In this document: positions 7,783 through 16,494 of the stretch, one piece after another
Layout: each line of letters begins with the position of its first letter
Position numbering within the stretch: position 1 is the first letter of the stretch
Assembly: GCA_013373325.1 (NCBI GenBank)
Contig: JABXIA010000141.1
Location: forward strand, 1 to 39,478
Length of the DNA stretch: 39,478 bases
Direction of reading: 5' to 3'
Source of the DNA: Paracoccaceae bacterium
GTDB taxonomy: Bacteria; Pseudomonadota; Alphaproteobacteria; Rhodobacterales; Rhodobacteraceae
Made by a program: the position numbers and the translations under genes
The notes under the pieces: generated by a model
Databases searched by the model: none
What the model saw: only the letters and a program-made list of their open reading frames with translations
Told to the model about the DNA's origin: nothing

Positions 7783-8361
7783 ATGACTCGTTTCGTAGCT
7801 ATGACAGCCATCGCAACCGTAATGGGCAGTGCGGCTTTTGCCGGCAACCTGGTTGAGCCGGTGGTCGAACCCGCGCCGGCTCCGGCGCCGGTTGTGGTCA
7901 ATGAAGGCGGCGATTGGACCGGTTTCTATCTGGGTGGCCAGGTTGGCCAGCTGGACGCGGATGCCAGCAACGGCGCCTCGGGTGATGATGCCGCATACGG
8001 TATCCACGGCGGCTACAATTATGATTTTGGCCGTTTCGTGCTGGGCGGTGAACTGGACTATGACGCGACCGACCTGGATCTGGGCGGTGGCGCAACCGTC
8101 GACTCCGTGGCGCGTGCCAAGCTGAAAGCCGGTTATGACTTCGGCCGCGTTTTGGCCTATGTGACCGGCGGTGTGGCTGAGGCCGACAGCTCGCTGGGCA
8201 GCGAAACCGGCGACTTTTACGGTGTTGGCCTAGCCTATCAGGTGACCGATCAGTGGCAAATCGGCGGTGAAGTGCTGGAACATGATTTCGACCAGTTCGG
8301 GACCTCGGGCGTCGGCGCCGACGCGACATCCGTGTCGCTGCGCGCGTCCTTCAAGTTCTAA
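7783..8361 (+). CDS. Outer-membrane beta-barrel protein, Omp25/opacity-like
   Basis: This 192-residue protein has a signal peptide (cleavage likely after GSAAFA at residues 17-22) and a short Pro-Ala-rich linker PVVEPAPAPAPVVV. A barrel domain of alternating residues then ends in the canonical C-terminal SFKF with terminal Phe. GDWTGFYLGGQVG near the start of the mature domain is typical of the alphaproteobacterial Omp25/Omp31 porin-like family. ATG at 7783 follows AAAGGAGAAG. It ends just before a strong terminator. It probably has a structural or minor porin role in the outer membrane; no substrate can be named. Confidence 0.85.
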   Translation: MTRFVAMTAIATVMGSAAFAGNLVEPVVEPAPAPAPVVVNEGGDWTGFYLGGQVGQLDADASNGASGDDAAYGIHGGYNYDFGRFVLGGELDYDATDLDLGGGATVDSVARAKLKAGYDFGRVLAYVTGGVAEADSSLGSETGDFYGVGLAYQVTDQWQIGGEVLEHDFDQFGTSGVGADATSVSLRASFKF

Positions 8362-8422
8362 ACTGACAAGTTCAAAAGTGATATGAGTGCCAGCGCGGCC
8401 AGCCTGTTCCGCCGCGCTGCCG

Positions 8423-8461
8423 GCCGCCCGGTCTGCACCCAAGGCAGACCGGGCGGCTTTT
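8423..8461 (+). terminator. Strong rho-independent terminator after barrel gene
   Basis: A 14-bp perfect stem, GCCGCCCGGTCTGC (8423-8436) with GCAGACCGGGCGGC (8444-8457), has a 7-nt loop and a TTTT tail (8458-8461). The rest of the spacer up to cysS (8462-8679) shows no gene. Confidence 0.93.
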
Positions 8462-8679
8462 GCTGTTAGCAGGCGCCAAAATGCTTGGCGGACCAGCATC
8501 TGCGTGCTAAGCAGCCTGCATGAACCAAAAATGCGCCACCATTATCTGCTGCATTACCTGCTGACATATCAGCGGGCTGGTTTCTGTCGTTTTCATTTTC
8601 CTGACAAGTTGCTAAGCCCGCGCTGCGCGCAATGGGTAGTGCCTGCCGCTGTTGGCTGGGCATGCGAAAGGAACCGGGC

Positions 8680-10062
8680 ATGGGAACCATGGACAGAGTG
8701 ATCAAGCTGCAGAACACGAAGACCCGCAAGAAAGAGGTCTTTGAGCCGATCGACGCCGAAAACGTGCGGATGTATGTCTGCGGCCCCACCGTGTATGACC
8801 GGGCGCATCTGGGCAATGCCCGCCCGGTGGTGGTGTTTGATGTTCTCTACCGCCTCCTGCGCGAGGTTTATGGCACAGATAAAGTCACTTACGCCCGGAA
8901 CTTCACGGACGTGGACGACAAGATCAACGCCCGCGCCGCGGAAAGCGGCCGGCCGATCGGCGACATCACCGCTGAGACGACGCAGTGGTTCCTGGACGAC
9001 ATGGGGGAACTTGGCGCGCTCGAGCCCAACCACATGCCCCGCGCAACCCAGTACATTCCGCAGATGGTGGCGATGATCGAGGATTTGATCGCCAAAGGGC
9101 ACGCCTATGCCGCTGAGGGTCATGTGCTGTTTGCCGTCGACAGCTGGAAGGAGCTTTATGGCAAACTTTCGGGCCGTTCTGTCGACGACATGATTGCAGG
9201 TGCTCGGGTTGAGGTTGCGCCTTATAAGAAGAATCCGATGGATTTTGTGCTGTGGAAGCCGTCCAGCGATGATCTGCCGGGCTGGGACAGCCCCTGGGGG
9301 CGCGGGCGGCCGGGCTGGCACATCGAATGCTCGGCGATGTCTTACGAACTTTTGGGCGAGACTTTTGATATCCACGGCGGCGGCAACGACCTGATGTTCC
9401 CGCACCATGAAAACGAAATTGCGCAAAGCTGCTGCGCCAATGGCGATGACAGCTTTGCACGCTACTGGCTGCACAACGAGATGCTGCAGGTTGAAGGCAA
9501 GAAGATGTCCAAATCCCTGGGCAATTTTTTCACCGTGCGCGACCTGCTGGACCAGGGGTATCCGGGCGAGGTGATCCGGCTTGTGTTCCTGCAGACCCAT
9601 TACCGCAAGCCGATGGACTGGACCGACAAGAAGGCCAAGGAAGCCGAGGCCACGCTGCGCAAGTGGCGGGCGCTGACCGCGGGCATCGAACCCGCGTCCA
9701 CCGCTGCTGCCGCGGTCCTGGACGCGCTGTCGGATGACCTGAACTCTGCCGGTGCGATTGCCGAACTGCACAAGCTGGCCGCGGCTGGCGATGCCGCCGG
9801 TCTTCTGGCCTCGGCCCGGATGCTGGGACTGCTGACGGAGGAGATGGGCGCCTGGGCCTCTGCGCCCTCTGCCGATTTGTCCGCTTACGAGAGAAAACTG
9901 TCCGAAGCGCGGCAGAAGGCCATGGAAAGTAAAGATTTTTCGGAAGTTGATAAGCTGAAAACAGCCTTTGTGGAGGCGGGCCTAGAGGTGCGTATGAGTA
10001 AGGGTGGTGTCGAACTGGTGCCGGGTCCGGGGTTTGACCCCGCCAAGCTGGAGGTGCTTTGA
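8680..10062 (+). CDS. cysS: Cysteine--tRNA ligase
   Basis: CysS charges tRNA-Cys in the cytoplasm and is a class I synthetase. The HIGH-type motif is HLGN at 43-46 and KMSKS is at 275-279. Zinc ligands by family alignment are C34, C217, H242 and E246, all present. The C-terminal anticodon-binding helical region is complete. The frame runs upstream to 8632, but ATG 8680 has AAAGGA 7 bases before it and gives 460 residues, a normal length. It shares one base (TGATG) with cimA and is probably translationally coupled to it. Confidence 0.97.
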   Translation: MGTMDRVIKLQNTKTRKKEVFEPIDAENVRMYVCGPTVYDRAHLGNARPVVVFDVLYRLLREVYGTDKVTYARNFTDVDDKINARAAESGRPIGDITAETTQWFLDDMGELGALEPNHMPRATQYIPQMVAMIEDLIAKGHAYAAEGHVLFAVDSWKELYGKLSGRSVDDMIAGARVEVAPYKKNPMDFVLWKPSSDDLPGWDSPWGRGRPGWHIECSAMSYELLGETFDIHGGGNDLMFPHHENEIAQSCCANGDDSFARYWLHNEMLQVEGKKMSKSLGNFFTVRDLLDQGYPGEVIRLVFLQTHYRKPMDWTDKKAKEAEATLRKWRALTAGIEPASTAAAAVLDALSDDLNSAGAIAELHKLAAAGDAAGLLASARMLGLLTEEMGAWASAPSADLSAYERKLSEARQKAMESKDFSEVDKLKTAFVEAGLEVRMSKGGVELVPGPGFDPAKLEVL

Positions 10063-11687
10063 TGGCAAAGGAACGCCTCTATCTTTACGACACGACCCTG
10101 CGGGACGGGCAGCAGACTCAAGGGGTACAGTTTTCAACCGCAGAGAAAAAGCAGATCGCAAAGGCTCTGGACGCATTGGGCGTCGACTACATCGAGGGCG
10201 GCTGGCCGGGTGCCAACCCGACTGACAGCGCGTTCTTTTCGGAGGCACCGCAAACCCGCGCCACCATGACGGCCTTTGGCATGACCAAGCGGGCCGGCCG
10301 GTCGGCGGAGAACGACGATGTTCTGGCCGCGGTGATGAACGCAGGAACCGAAGCAGTTTGTCTTGTTGGCAAGAGCCATGACTACCACGTGACCCATGCG
10401 CTAGGGATCAAGCTGGAAGAGAACCTGGAGAACATCCGTGCCTCGGTCGCCCATATCGTGGCGCAGGGGCGCGAGGCGCTGTTTGACGCCGAGCATTTCT
10501 TTGACGGTTACAAGGATAATCCGGACTATGCGTTGGCGGCTTGCCGAGCGGCGCTGGAGGCCGGTGCGCGCTGGGTTGTGCTGTGCGACACCAATGGCGG
10601 TGCGCTTCCGGCAGAGGTTCATCGGATCGTCAGTGAAGTTGTTGCGGCCGGAATCCCGGGTGAGAAACTGGGCATACATACCCATAATGACACGGAAAAT
10701 GCCGTAGCATGTTCGCTAGCCGCGGTCGACGCCGGGGCGCGGCAGATCCAAGGCACGCTGAATGGTTTGGGGGAGCGCTGCGGCAACGCCAATCTGACAG
10801 CGCTGATCCCGACGCTGCTGCTGAAGGAACCCTATGCCAGCACGTTCGATACCGGGGTGAGCCTGGAGGCACTGGCGGGTCTGACCCGGACCAGCCGGAT
10901 GCTGGACGATATCCTGAACCGGGTTCCGGTGCGGCAGGCGGCTTATGTGGGCGCTTCGGCCTTTGCCCACAAAGCGGGTCTGCACGCCAGCGCGATCCTG
11001 AAGGATCCCACCACATATGAACACATCGAGCCGCGCAAGGTTGGCAATGCGCGGGTGATCCCGATGTCGAACCAGGCCGGGCAGTCGAACCTGCGCAAGC
11101 GCCTGACCGATGCGGGGCTGAGTGTTGAGAACGGCAACCCGGCGCTGGCGCGAATCCTGGAGCGGATCAAGGAGCGGGAAGCAGAGGGCTATTCCTATGA
11201 CACCGCGCAGGCGTCGTTCGAGCTGCTGGCGCGAAAGGAACTGGGCCAGCTGCCCGATTTCTTTGAGGTCAAGCGCTACAAGGTCACTGTTGAGAGGCGC
11301 AAGAACAAGTATAACCGCATGGTCAGCCTGTCAGAGGCGGTGGTCGTGGTGAAGGTTGATGGAGAAAAACGCCTGTCCGTCAGTGAATCACTGGACGAAA
11401 CCGGCAGCGACCGGGGCCCGGTCAATGCGCTGGCGCGGGCGCTGAGCAAGGATCTGGGGCGCTATTCCGTGCAGTTGGAGGACATGCGGCTGGTCGACTT
11501 CAAGGTGCGGATCACCCAGGGCGGCACCGAGGCCGTCACCCGGGTCATCATCGACAGTGAGGACAGCCAAGGCCATCGATGGTCCACCGTTGGGGTCAGT
11601 GCAAACATAATTGACGCCTCATTCGAGGCGCTGCTGGACGCAATCCGCTGGAAGCTGATCCATGACGGGCAGGCGGATGCAATTTGA
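10062..11687 (+). CDS. cimA: (R)-citramalate synthase
   Basis: CimA condenses acetyl-CoA with pyruvate to give citramalate, a threonine-independent route to 2-ketobutyrate and isoleucine. The HMGL-like TIM barrel begins with DTTLRDGQQ at residues 10-18 and includes the metal-binding HTHNDTENAVA. A C-terminal LeuA-type regulatory dimer domain (about residues 400-535) is complete. The 541-aa length fits the long CimA class with an N-terminus lacking a 2-isopropylmalate synthase-type extension. The ATG at 10062 overlaps the cysS stop by one base. Confidence 0.93.
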   Translation: MAKERLYLYDTTLRDGQQTQGVQFSTAEKKQIAKALDALGVDYIEGGWPGANPTDSAFFSEAPQTRATMTAFGMTKRAGRSAENDDVLAAVMNAGTEAVCLVGKSHDYHVTHALGIKLEENLENIRASVAHIVAQGREALFDAEHFFDGYKDNPDYALAACRAALEAGARWVVLCDTNGGALPAEVHRIVSEVVAAGIPGEKLGIHTHNDTENAVACSLAAVDAGARQIQGTLNGLGERCGNANLTALIPTLLLKEPYASTFDTGVSLEALAGLTRTSRMLDDILNRVPVRQAAYVGASAFAHKAGLHASAILKDPTTYEHIEPRKVGNARVIPMSNQAGQSNLRKRLTDAGLSVENGNPALARILERIKEREAEGYSYDTAQASFELLARKELGQLPDFFEVKRYKVTVERRKNKYNRMVSLSEAVVVVKVDGEKRLSVSESLDETGSDRGPVNALARALSKDLGRYSVQLEDMRLVDFKVRITQGGTEAVTRVIIDSEDSQGHRWSTVGVSANIIDASFEALLDAIRWKLIHDGQADAI

Positions 11688-12453
11688 CGCAGACCTGACT
11701 GCCTGCGCGGAACTGGTGCAGAAAAGCGACCCGGACCGGTTTCTGGCAACAATGGCGGCACCGGTTCAGGCACGGCCGCTTCTGTTTGCGCTTTATGCCT
11801 TCAATATCGAACTGGCACGGGCACCCTGGGCCAGCCAGGAAAGCATGATCGCCGAAATGCGGGTGCAATGGTGGCGCGACGTGGGGGCGGAAATCGCAGA
11901 AGGAAAGCCGGTCCGCCGCCACTATGTTGCGACGCCGCTTTCAAAGCTGCTGAAGCCCGAACTGGCGGTCTGTATCGACGGCATGTCAGAGGCGCGGCGC
12001 TGGGACATCTACAAGGATCCCTTCGAGGATGAGGCAGAGTTTGACCGCTACATTGACCGGACCAGCGGATCGTTGTTGTGGATGGCGGCCGCGTCCTTGG
12101 GGCCGGCGGAGGAGGACGTGGTTCGGGACTTCGGCTATGGCGCGGGTGTTGCCAGCTGGCTGCGTGCAATTCCTGAGCTGGAGGCTCAGAAACGGATTCC
12201 GCTGTTGGACGGCACTTTGGAAGGTGTGCAAGATTTGGCGCGCAAGGGGCTGGAAAAGCTGGATAAAGCGCACGCTCAGAGGGGCCGGGTTTCGAAGTCT
12301 GCGGGGGCTGCTCTGCTCGCAGGCTGGCAGGCAGAGACGGTATTGAAACAGGCAATCCGCGAACCCGAACGGGTCGCGCAGGGCGCGCTTGGACAAAGTG
12401 AGTTCCGGCGCCGCGCGGGTTTAATGCGCCGGGCAGTCTTGGGCCGCTGGTAA
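11677..12453 (+). CDS. Squalene/phytoene synthase-like protein, probably non-catalytic
   Basis: This 258-residue protein has the all-helical SQS/PSY fold signature: RPLLFALYAFNIELARA, then EMRVQWWRD and DRTSGSLLWMAA. True prenyl synthases have two Asp-rich DxxxD motifs. Here the first is only weakly kept (FDRYID) and the second is absent; the corresponding helix reads GYGAGVASWLRAIPELEAQ. That pattern resembles NDUFAF6-like proteins linked to complex I assembly rather than carotenoid enzymes. ATG 11662 is an alternative start; 11677 aligns better with relatives. It overlaps the cimA 3' end by 11 bases and closes the cysS-cimA row. Confidence 0.75.
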   Translation: MQFDADLTACAELVQKSDPDRFLATMAAPVQARPLLFALYAFNIELARAPWASQESMIAEMRVQWWRDVGAEIAEGKPVRRHYVATPLSKLLKPELAVCIDGMSEARRWDIYKDPFEDEAEFDRYIDRTSGSLLWMAAASLGPAEEDVVRDFGYGAGVASWLRAIPELEAQKRIPLLDGTLEGVQDLARKGLEKLDKAHAQRGRVSKSAGAALLAGWQAETVLKQAIREPERVAQGALGQSEFRRRAGLMRRAVLGRW

Positions 12454-12468
12454 CCTGCAAGCCAAGAA

Positions 12469-12492
12469 AAAGGCGCCACACCGGGCGCCTTT
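12469..12492. terminator. Bidirectional terminator between convergent genes
   Basis: AAAGGCGCC (12469-12477) pairs with GGCGCCTTT (12484-12492) across ACACCG. The plus strand continues GTTTTTG and the minus strand TTCTTGG. It can serve both the cysS-cimA row and the MFS gene. Confidence 0.85.
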
Positions 12493-12516
12493 GTTTTTGC
12501 TTATTTGTGCGGGATC

Positions 12517-13734
12517 TCAAGCGTCCTTGGGCCGCATCACCAGCCACATAAGCGCGCCGCCGGCCAGAACCAGGAAGGGCGCCATCGCCATATTCACTGC
12601 GTTCCAGCCGTCCACCGGATTGCCGCCGGAGCAGTTCATCAGGCCGCCGGAGGCCAGCGACGCCATGGTGACACCGCCAAAGACAAGCAGGTCATTCAGC
12701 CCCTGCATCCGGCCTTTTTCGTGGCTGTCATGGGCGCCTGCCAGCATGGTGGTTGCGCCGATGAAACCGAAGTTCCAGCCAAGGCCAAGCAACACAAGCG
12801 CGATGAAAAAGTTCTCCAGTTCAACGCCTTGGAGAGCGACTGCGCCAGCTCCTGCGAGAATGATCAGTCCCGCAGCGACGATCTTTTCTACGCCGAACCG
12901 GGCAATCAGATGGCCGGTGAAGAAGGACGGCACATACATTGCCAGAACGTGGAACATCACCACATCGGAGGCATTGCCCTGAGTGAAACCGCACCCTACC
13001 ACGGCCAGCGGGGTCGACGTCATGACAAGGTTCATCAAGGCGTAGGAAACCATTGCACAGATTACCGAAACGGCGATAACCGGTGTCTTCAGCAGTTCAA
13101 GACGGCTGCGCCCCTTGGGGCTGTCGTGGCTGGGTGCTGGCGGTTTGGGAATATCCAGAAGCAGGAAAAGCGCGGCGCCGAACACATTGACGGCAATCAC
13201 CGTCAGGTAGGTACCAAGAAACGGAATAACAAAGGCTTGGCTGGTCAGTTTCACAAGCTGCGGGCCGATCAAAGCGGCTGCAAGACCGCCTGCCATCACA
13301 TAGGAAATCGCCTTGGGGCGGAACGCTTCTGAGGCGGTGTCCGCCGCCGCGAAACGATAGAAGCCATGGGCGCTCATGTAGACGCCGGTCATCAGGCTGC
13401 CGAGCAGAAAGACCGGGAAGGAGCCGAGATACAGACCGTAGGCGCCAACCAGCCCGCCCATTGCACCAAAAGCCGCGCCGGTGAAGAAACCTGCGCGGCG
13501 GCCCCAACGCTGCATGATGGCAGAGATGGGCGTGGCGGCCAGCATTGAGCCGCCCACGATCAGCGAGATCGGCAGCGTTGCAAAGCACGGGTTGGACGCC
13601 AGCGATTGGCCTGCAAGGCCGCCAATGATAAAGATCATCGGCATCTGCGCGCCGAGGATCGCCTGGGCCAGAACCAGGATGGCAACGTTTTTCTTGGCGA
13701 CCGCGTCGCTGGGGGTGGTCATGGTCATGCTCAT
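12517..13734 (-). CDS. MFS transporter
   Basis: This 405-residue inner-membrane protein has about twelve hydrophobic segments in two halves, separated by a charged central loop (DIPKPPAPSHDSPKGRSRLE, near 195-215). The motif between helices 2 and 3 is QRWGRRAGF, a variant of the major facilitator G-x-x-x-D-R-x-G-R-R pattern. The second half has GHLIARFGVEK. The substrate is unknown. It is divergent from alkA, with 87 bp between starts. ATGs at 13734, 13728 and 13722 are all usable; the first is listed. Confidence 0.9.
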   Translation of the reverse strand: MSMTMTTPSDAVAKKNVAILVLAQAILGAQMPMIFIIGGLAGQSLASNPCFATLPISLIVGGSMLAATPISAIMQRWGRRAGFFTGAAFGAMGGLVGAYGLYLGSFPVFLLGSLMTGVYMSAHGFYRFAAADTASEAFRPKAISYVMAGGLAAALIGPQLVKLTSQAFVIPFLGTYLTVIAVNVFGAALFLLLDIPKPPAPSHDSPKGRSRLELLKTPVIAVSVICAMVSYALMNLVMTSTPLAVVGCGFTQGNASDVVMFHVLAMYVPSFFTGHLIARFGVEKIVAAGLIILAGAGAVALQGVELENFFIALVLLGLGWNFGFIGATTMLAGAHDSHEKGRMQGLNDLLVFGGVTMASLASGGLMNCSGGNPVDGWNAVNMAMAPFLVLAGGALMWLVMRPKDA

Positions 13735-13821
13735 ATGGGATGCGTAGCGGTGAACCGGGTGCGGGGCAAGGCGCTTGCCGCGCTGGAAGGCCGCCGTTTT
13801 GCCGCGGCCAAAGGGGGTGAC

Positions 13822-14481
13822 GTGGCGTCAGATCTACCGAGGTTTCTGCCGGGTGCTGGCCGGATCATTCAATGCGGCGATTGCGTCTTGGAAGGCGCTG
13901 AATGGCTGGCGGCACAGGACCGCCGGTTTGCCGAAGCGCTGGAACTGACCGGCCCGCTGCCCTTGCGGCGCAAGCCCGAAGGGTTTGCCGAACTGCTGAG
14001 TGCAATTGTCAGCCAGCAGGTGAGCGTGGCCTCTGCGAATGCGATCTGGAAGCGGATGAAGGACGCCAAGCTGACAGGGCCGCGCAAGATACTGTGGGCA
14101 ACGGACGATGATTTGCGCGCAGCCGGCCTCAGCCGCCAGAAGATACGCTATGCCCGGGCGTTGGCTGAGGCGCGCATTGATTTCAAGGCGTTGCGTAATG
14201 CTCCTGATGCGGAGGTGATTGCCACGCTGGTTCAGGTCCCGGGGATCGGAGTCTGGACAGCGGAGATCTACGCGATGTTCTCGCTGGGCCGCGCGGATGT
14301 GTTTGCCCATGGCGATCTGGCGCTGCAGGAGGCCGCGCGGGTTTTGTTTGATCTGCCGGCACGCCCCAAGGAGCGGGAGATGCGGCAAATCGCGGAGGCC
14401 TGGTCGCCATGGCGGTCGGTTGCAGCGCGGATTTTGTGGGCCTATTACCGGGTGGCGAAGGACAGGGAAGGAATCCGATGA
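13822..14481 (+). CDS. alkA: DNA-3-methyladenine glycosylase II (AlkA-type)
   Basis: AlkA-type enzymes excise alkylated purines during base-excision repair. The helix-hairpin-helix is at about 136-156 (LVQVPGIGVWTAEIYAMF). The catalytic Asp is D165 in FAHGDLALQ, and the conserved SAIVSQQVSVASANAIW occupies residues 60-76. The open frame extends back to 13606, overlapping the divergent MFS gene. GTG 13822, after AAGGGGG, gives 219 residues, close to the short AlkA class. Its stop overlaps the next start as ATGA. Confidence 0.9.
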   Translation: MASDLPRFLPGAGRIIQCGDCVLEGAEWLAAQDRRFAEALELTGPLPLRRKPEGFAELLSAIVSQQVSVASANAIWKRMKDAKLTGPRKILWATDDDLRAAGLSRQKIRYARALAEARIDFKALRNAPDAEVIATLVQVPGIGVWTAEIYAMFSLGRADVFAHGDLALQEAARVLFDLPARPKEREMRQIAEAWSPWRSVAARILWAYYRVAKDREGIR

Positions 14482-15143
14482 CTCGTGTACTGAATGCCGG
14501 CCGCAAGGAGCCGCTCTCCGGCGACACCCGCTCTGTTGTGGTGTTCCTGCATGGCTATGGCGCCAATGGCGCGGACCTGCTGGGCCTGGCCGATCCGCTG
14601 GGTGAACACCTGCCAGATACGCTCTTTGTCGCACCCGATGCGCCCGAGGCCTGCGCCGGGGCGCCGTTCGGCTTCCAGTGGTTTCCGATCCCGTGGATTG
14701 ACGGCTCGTCCGAAGAAGAAAGCATGCGCGGCATGCAGGCCGCGGTCGAAGATCTGAACGCCTTCCTGGATGCGCTGATGGTCGACGAGGACGTACTGCC
14801 AGAGCAGGTGGTTCTGTTTGGCTTCAGCCAGGGGACGATGATGAGCCTGCATGTGGCTCCGCGGCGAGAAGATCCGGTTGCCGGGATCGTGGCTTTCTCT
14901 GGCCGTCTGCTGGCACCGGAACTGCTGAAGGATGAAGCGGTTTCCAAAATGCCGGTTCTGCTGGTGCATGGCGATCAGGACGACGTGGTGCCGGTGCAAT
15001 CGCTGCCCGAGGCTGCAGAAGCACTGCAGGAAGCCGGGTTCCAGGATGTGTTTGCGCATATTCAGAAAGGCACCGCCCACGGTATCGCGCCGGACGGTCT
15101 GAGCGTGGCGCTGGCCTTCATGCGCGACAAGCTAGGCCTGTAA
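14478..15143 (+). CDS. Phospholipase/carboxylesterase family hydrolase
   Basis: An alpha/beta hydrolase of the carboxylesterase/acyl-protein thioesterase family, 221 residues. The N-terminal oxyanion region is VVFLHGYGANGADL (21-34), and the nucleophile is S117 in GFSQG. The triad Asp is D168 in VHGDQDDVVP and the His is H201 in GTAHGI. It begins at 14478 inside the alkA stop codon (ATGA), which indicates coupled translation. Natural substrate is unknown; such genes are seen beside alkA in relatives as far as I recall. Confidence 0.9.
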   Translation: MTRVLNAGRKEPLSGDTRSVVVFLHGYGANGADLLGLADPLGEHLPDTLFVAPDAPEACAGAPFGFQWFPIPWIDGSSEEESMRGMQAAVEDLNAFLDALMVDEDVLPEQVVLFGFSQGTMMSLHVAPRREDPVAGIVAFSGRLLAPELLKDEAVSKMPVLLVHGDQDDVVPVQSLPEAAEALQEAGFQDVFAHIQKGTAHGIAPDGLSVALAFMRDKLGL

Positions 15144-15175
15144 GCAGCTGAATTAAAGTTGGAATGTTCTGTGGG

Positions 15176-15598
15176 TCAATAGGCCCACAGATGCGGTTCG
15201 GCAATCTCGAGAGAGTTTCCGGCGGGATCACGGAAATAGACCGACCGCGCGCCGCCGGGCCAGTCAATTTCAGATTCGATTTCCACGCCTGCAGCCAGCA
15301 GTCGCGCCCGCATCAGGAGCAGCGCTTCCCTCGGCTGGGAGAAACACAGATGACCCGGTCCGCGGGCGCCATGCGGCGGCACCGGCAATCGCGGATTTCC
15401 TGGTGGCTTCACGGTTTCGGCAGCATTGAACAGCAGCACGACGGCACTGCCGCAGCGGAAAAACACATGCCGGTTGCGAACCCGCTGGATGCATTCGAGC
15501 CCCAGCAGGCTGCCGTAAAACTCTTCAGCCGCGTCCAGATCGTCGACGTAAAGCGATGCTTCAAGAATGGCATCGGGGGCAGGGGCCAGGGGCAGCAT
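15176..15598 (-). CDS. VOC (glyoxalase/bleomycin-resistance-like) protein
   Basis: This 140-residue protein has the paired beta-alpha-beta-beta-beta units of the vicinal-oxygen-chelate superfamily. It opens with ILEASLYVDDLDAAEEFYGSLLGLE and ends with SVYFRDPAGNSLEIAEPHLW. Probable metal ligands are a His near GPGHLCF and the Glu of NSLEIAEP. It follows the pseudouridine synthase gene by 12 bp on the minus strand. The reaction is unknown; dioxygenase, glyoxalase-like or sequestering roles are all possible. The 3' end lies in a small CTGTGGG/CCCACAG hairpin (15169-15190). Confidence 0.85.
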   Translation of the reverse strand: MLPLAPAPDAILEASLYVDDLDAAEEFYGSLLGLECIQRVRNRHVFFRCGSAVVLLFNAAETVKPPGNPRLPVPPHGARGPGHLCFSQPREALLLMRARLLAAGVEIESEIDWPGGARSVYFRDPAGNSLEIAEPHLWAY

Positions 15599-15610
15599 GA
15601 TGGCAGGCTA

Positions 15611-16264
15611 TCAGCGGCGCCGGGGCCTGTCACCTTTTGCCGGGCGCGGTGATGCGGCTTTGCGCTTGCGGGGCGGCTTTTGCGAGTGCTTGGGCGGGCC
15701 GGGCACGCGCGGCGGTTCCAGGTCTTCCCAGGCGCCCTGTGCCAGCCCGTCCAGCGTCCAGGCGCCAATGCTGTAGCGGATCAGCCGCAAGGTCGGATGC
15801 CCGACAGCCGCAGTCATGCGCCGCACCTGGCGGTTGCGGCCTTCACGGATGGTGAGTGAAATCCAGCTGTCGGGTACCGTTTTGCGCACCCGGACAGACG
15901 GCGTGCGCGCCCAGAGCTCTGGCGGTTCCGGGATCACCTGCACCTTGGCGAGCCGGGTTTTTCCGTCCTTCAGATCAACGCCTTCCGCCAGCAGCCTGAG
16001 TGCTTCGGCGCTGGGAATGCCCTCGACCTGCACCCAGTAAGTCTTGTCCATCTTGTGCTTGGGGTCGGTGATCCAGGATTGCAGGCGGCCATTGTCCGTC
16101 AGCAGCATCAATCCCTCGCTGTCACGGTCCAGACGGCCGGCGGCATAGACGCCGGGGCAGTCGATATACCGGCTGAGCGTTGCCCGCGGACTGTCCTGGC
16201 TGCCGCGGTCGGTGAACTGAGGCAGGACGTCATAGGGTTTGTTGAAGCGGATCAAACGGGTCAT
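15611..16264 (-). CDS. rluE: 23S rRNA pseudouridine synthase, RluE-type
   Basis: A pseudouridine synthase of the RsuA/RluE family that isomerises a uridine in 23S rRNA (U2457 in E. coli RluE). The catalytic Asp is D46 in GRLDRDSEGLMLLTDNG, and the start MTRLIRFNKPYDVLPQF is typical of RluE. The later motif EGRNRQVRRMTAAVGHPTLRLIR confirms the family. No S4 domain is present, as in RluE. The frame extends back to 16492, but ATG 16264 gives 217 residues, the E. coli RluE length. The C-terminal 30 residues are a basic low-complexity tail rich in Lys, Arg and Pro. Confidence 0.93.
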   Translation of the reverse strand: MTRLIRFNKPYDVLPQFTDRGSQDSPRATLSRYIDCPGVYAAGRLDRDSEGLMLLTDNGRLQSWITDPKHKMDKTYWVQVEGIPSAEALRLLAEGVDLKDGKTRLAKVQVIPEPPELWARTPSVRVRKTVPDSWISLTIREGRNRQVRRMTAAVGHPTLRLIRYSIGAWTLDGLAQGAWEDLEPPRVPGPPKHSQKPPRKRKAASPRPAKGDRPRRR

Positions 16265-16320
16265 GGCAGGGCAATAGGCGGGGCTGGACGGCAGGGCAAG
16301 AGGCCCGAGGCGCAGCTGCC

Positions 16321-16385
16321 TGTGGATAACTGTCACCGTCGTGTTACCGGAAGCGGCTAAAAAGCTCCCGACATGTTGTGGATCA
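16321..16385. promoter_or_regulatory. Two DnaA-box-like sites upstream of HNH gene
   Basis: TGTGGATAA at 16321-16329 is the exact reverse complement of the consensus DnaA box TTATCCACA. TGTGGATCA at 16377-16385 differs at one base. They lie in the rluE/HNH divergent region, 56 bp apart in the same orientation. Confidence 0.5.
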
Positions 16386-16392
16386 TTGGGGC

Positions 16393-16420
16393 TTGTCAGG
16401 TGCCAACCACGATATATAGT
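16393..16420 (+). promoter_or_regulatory. Sigma-70-type promoter of HNH gene
   Basis: TTGTCA (16393-16398) and TATAGT (16415-16420) are separated by 16 bp. Transcription would start near 16427, leaving a leader of about 68 bases. The imperfect DnaA box ends 8 bp before the -35 element. Confidence 0.55.
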
Positions 16421-16494
16421 CAAATCTAGGCTGGGGCGGGTTCCCCGCTCTGGTTCCGGGAAACGGAAGATCAGGGCGAGGAAGACGTTCAAAG

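Noticed and set aside
8531..8701. Frame starting MRHHYLLHYLLTYQ upstream of cysS, possible leader peptide
   Set aside because: It runs past the cysS start in another frame, lacks a ribosome-binding site and has no paired hairpins.
8593..9771. 392-codon minus-strand frame antisense to cysS
   Set aside because: Antisense shadow; cysS is proven by its HLGN and KMSKS motifs.
15169..15190. CTGTGGG/CCCACAG hairpin at the end of the VOC gene as a terminator
   Set aside because: The stem is only 7 bp, the loop contains the stop codon, and no T run follows on either strand.
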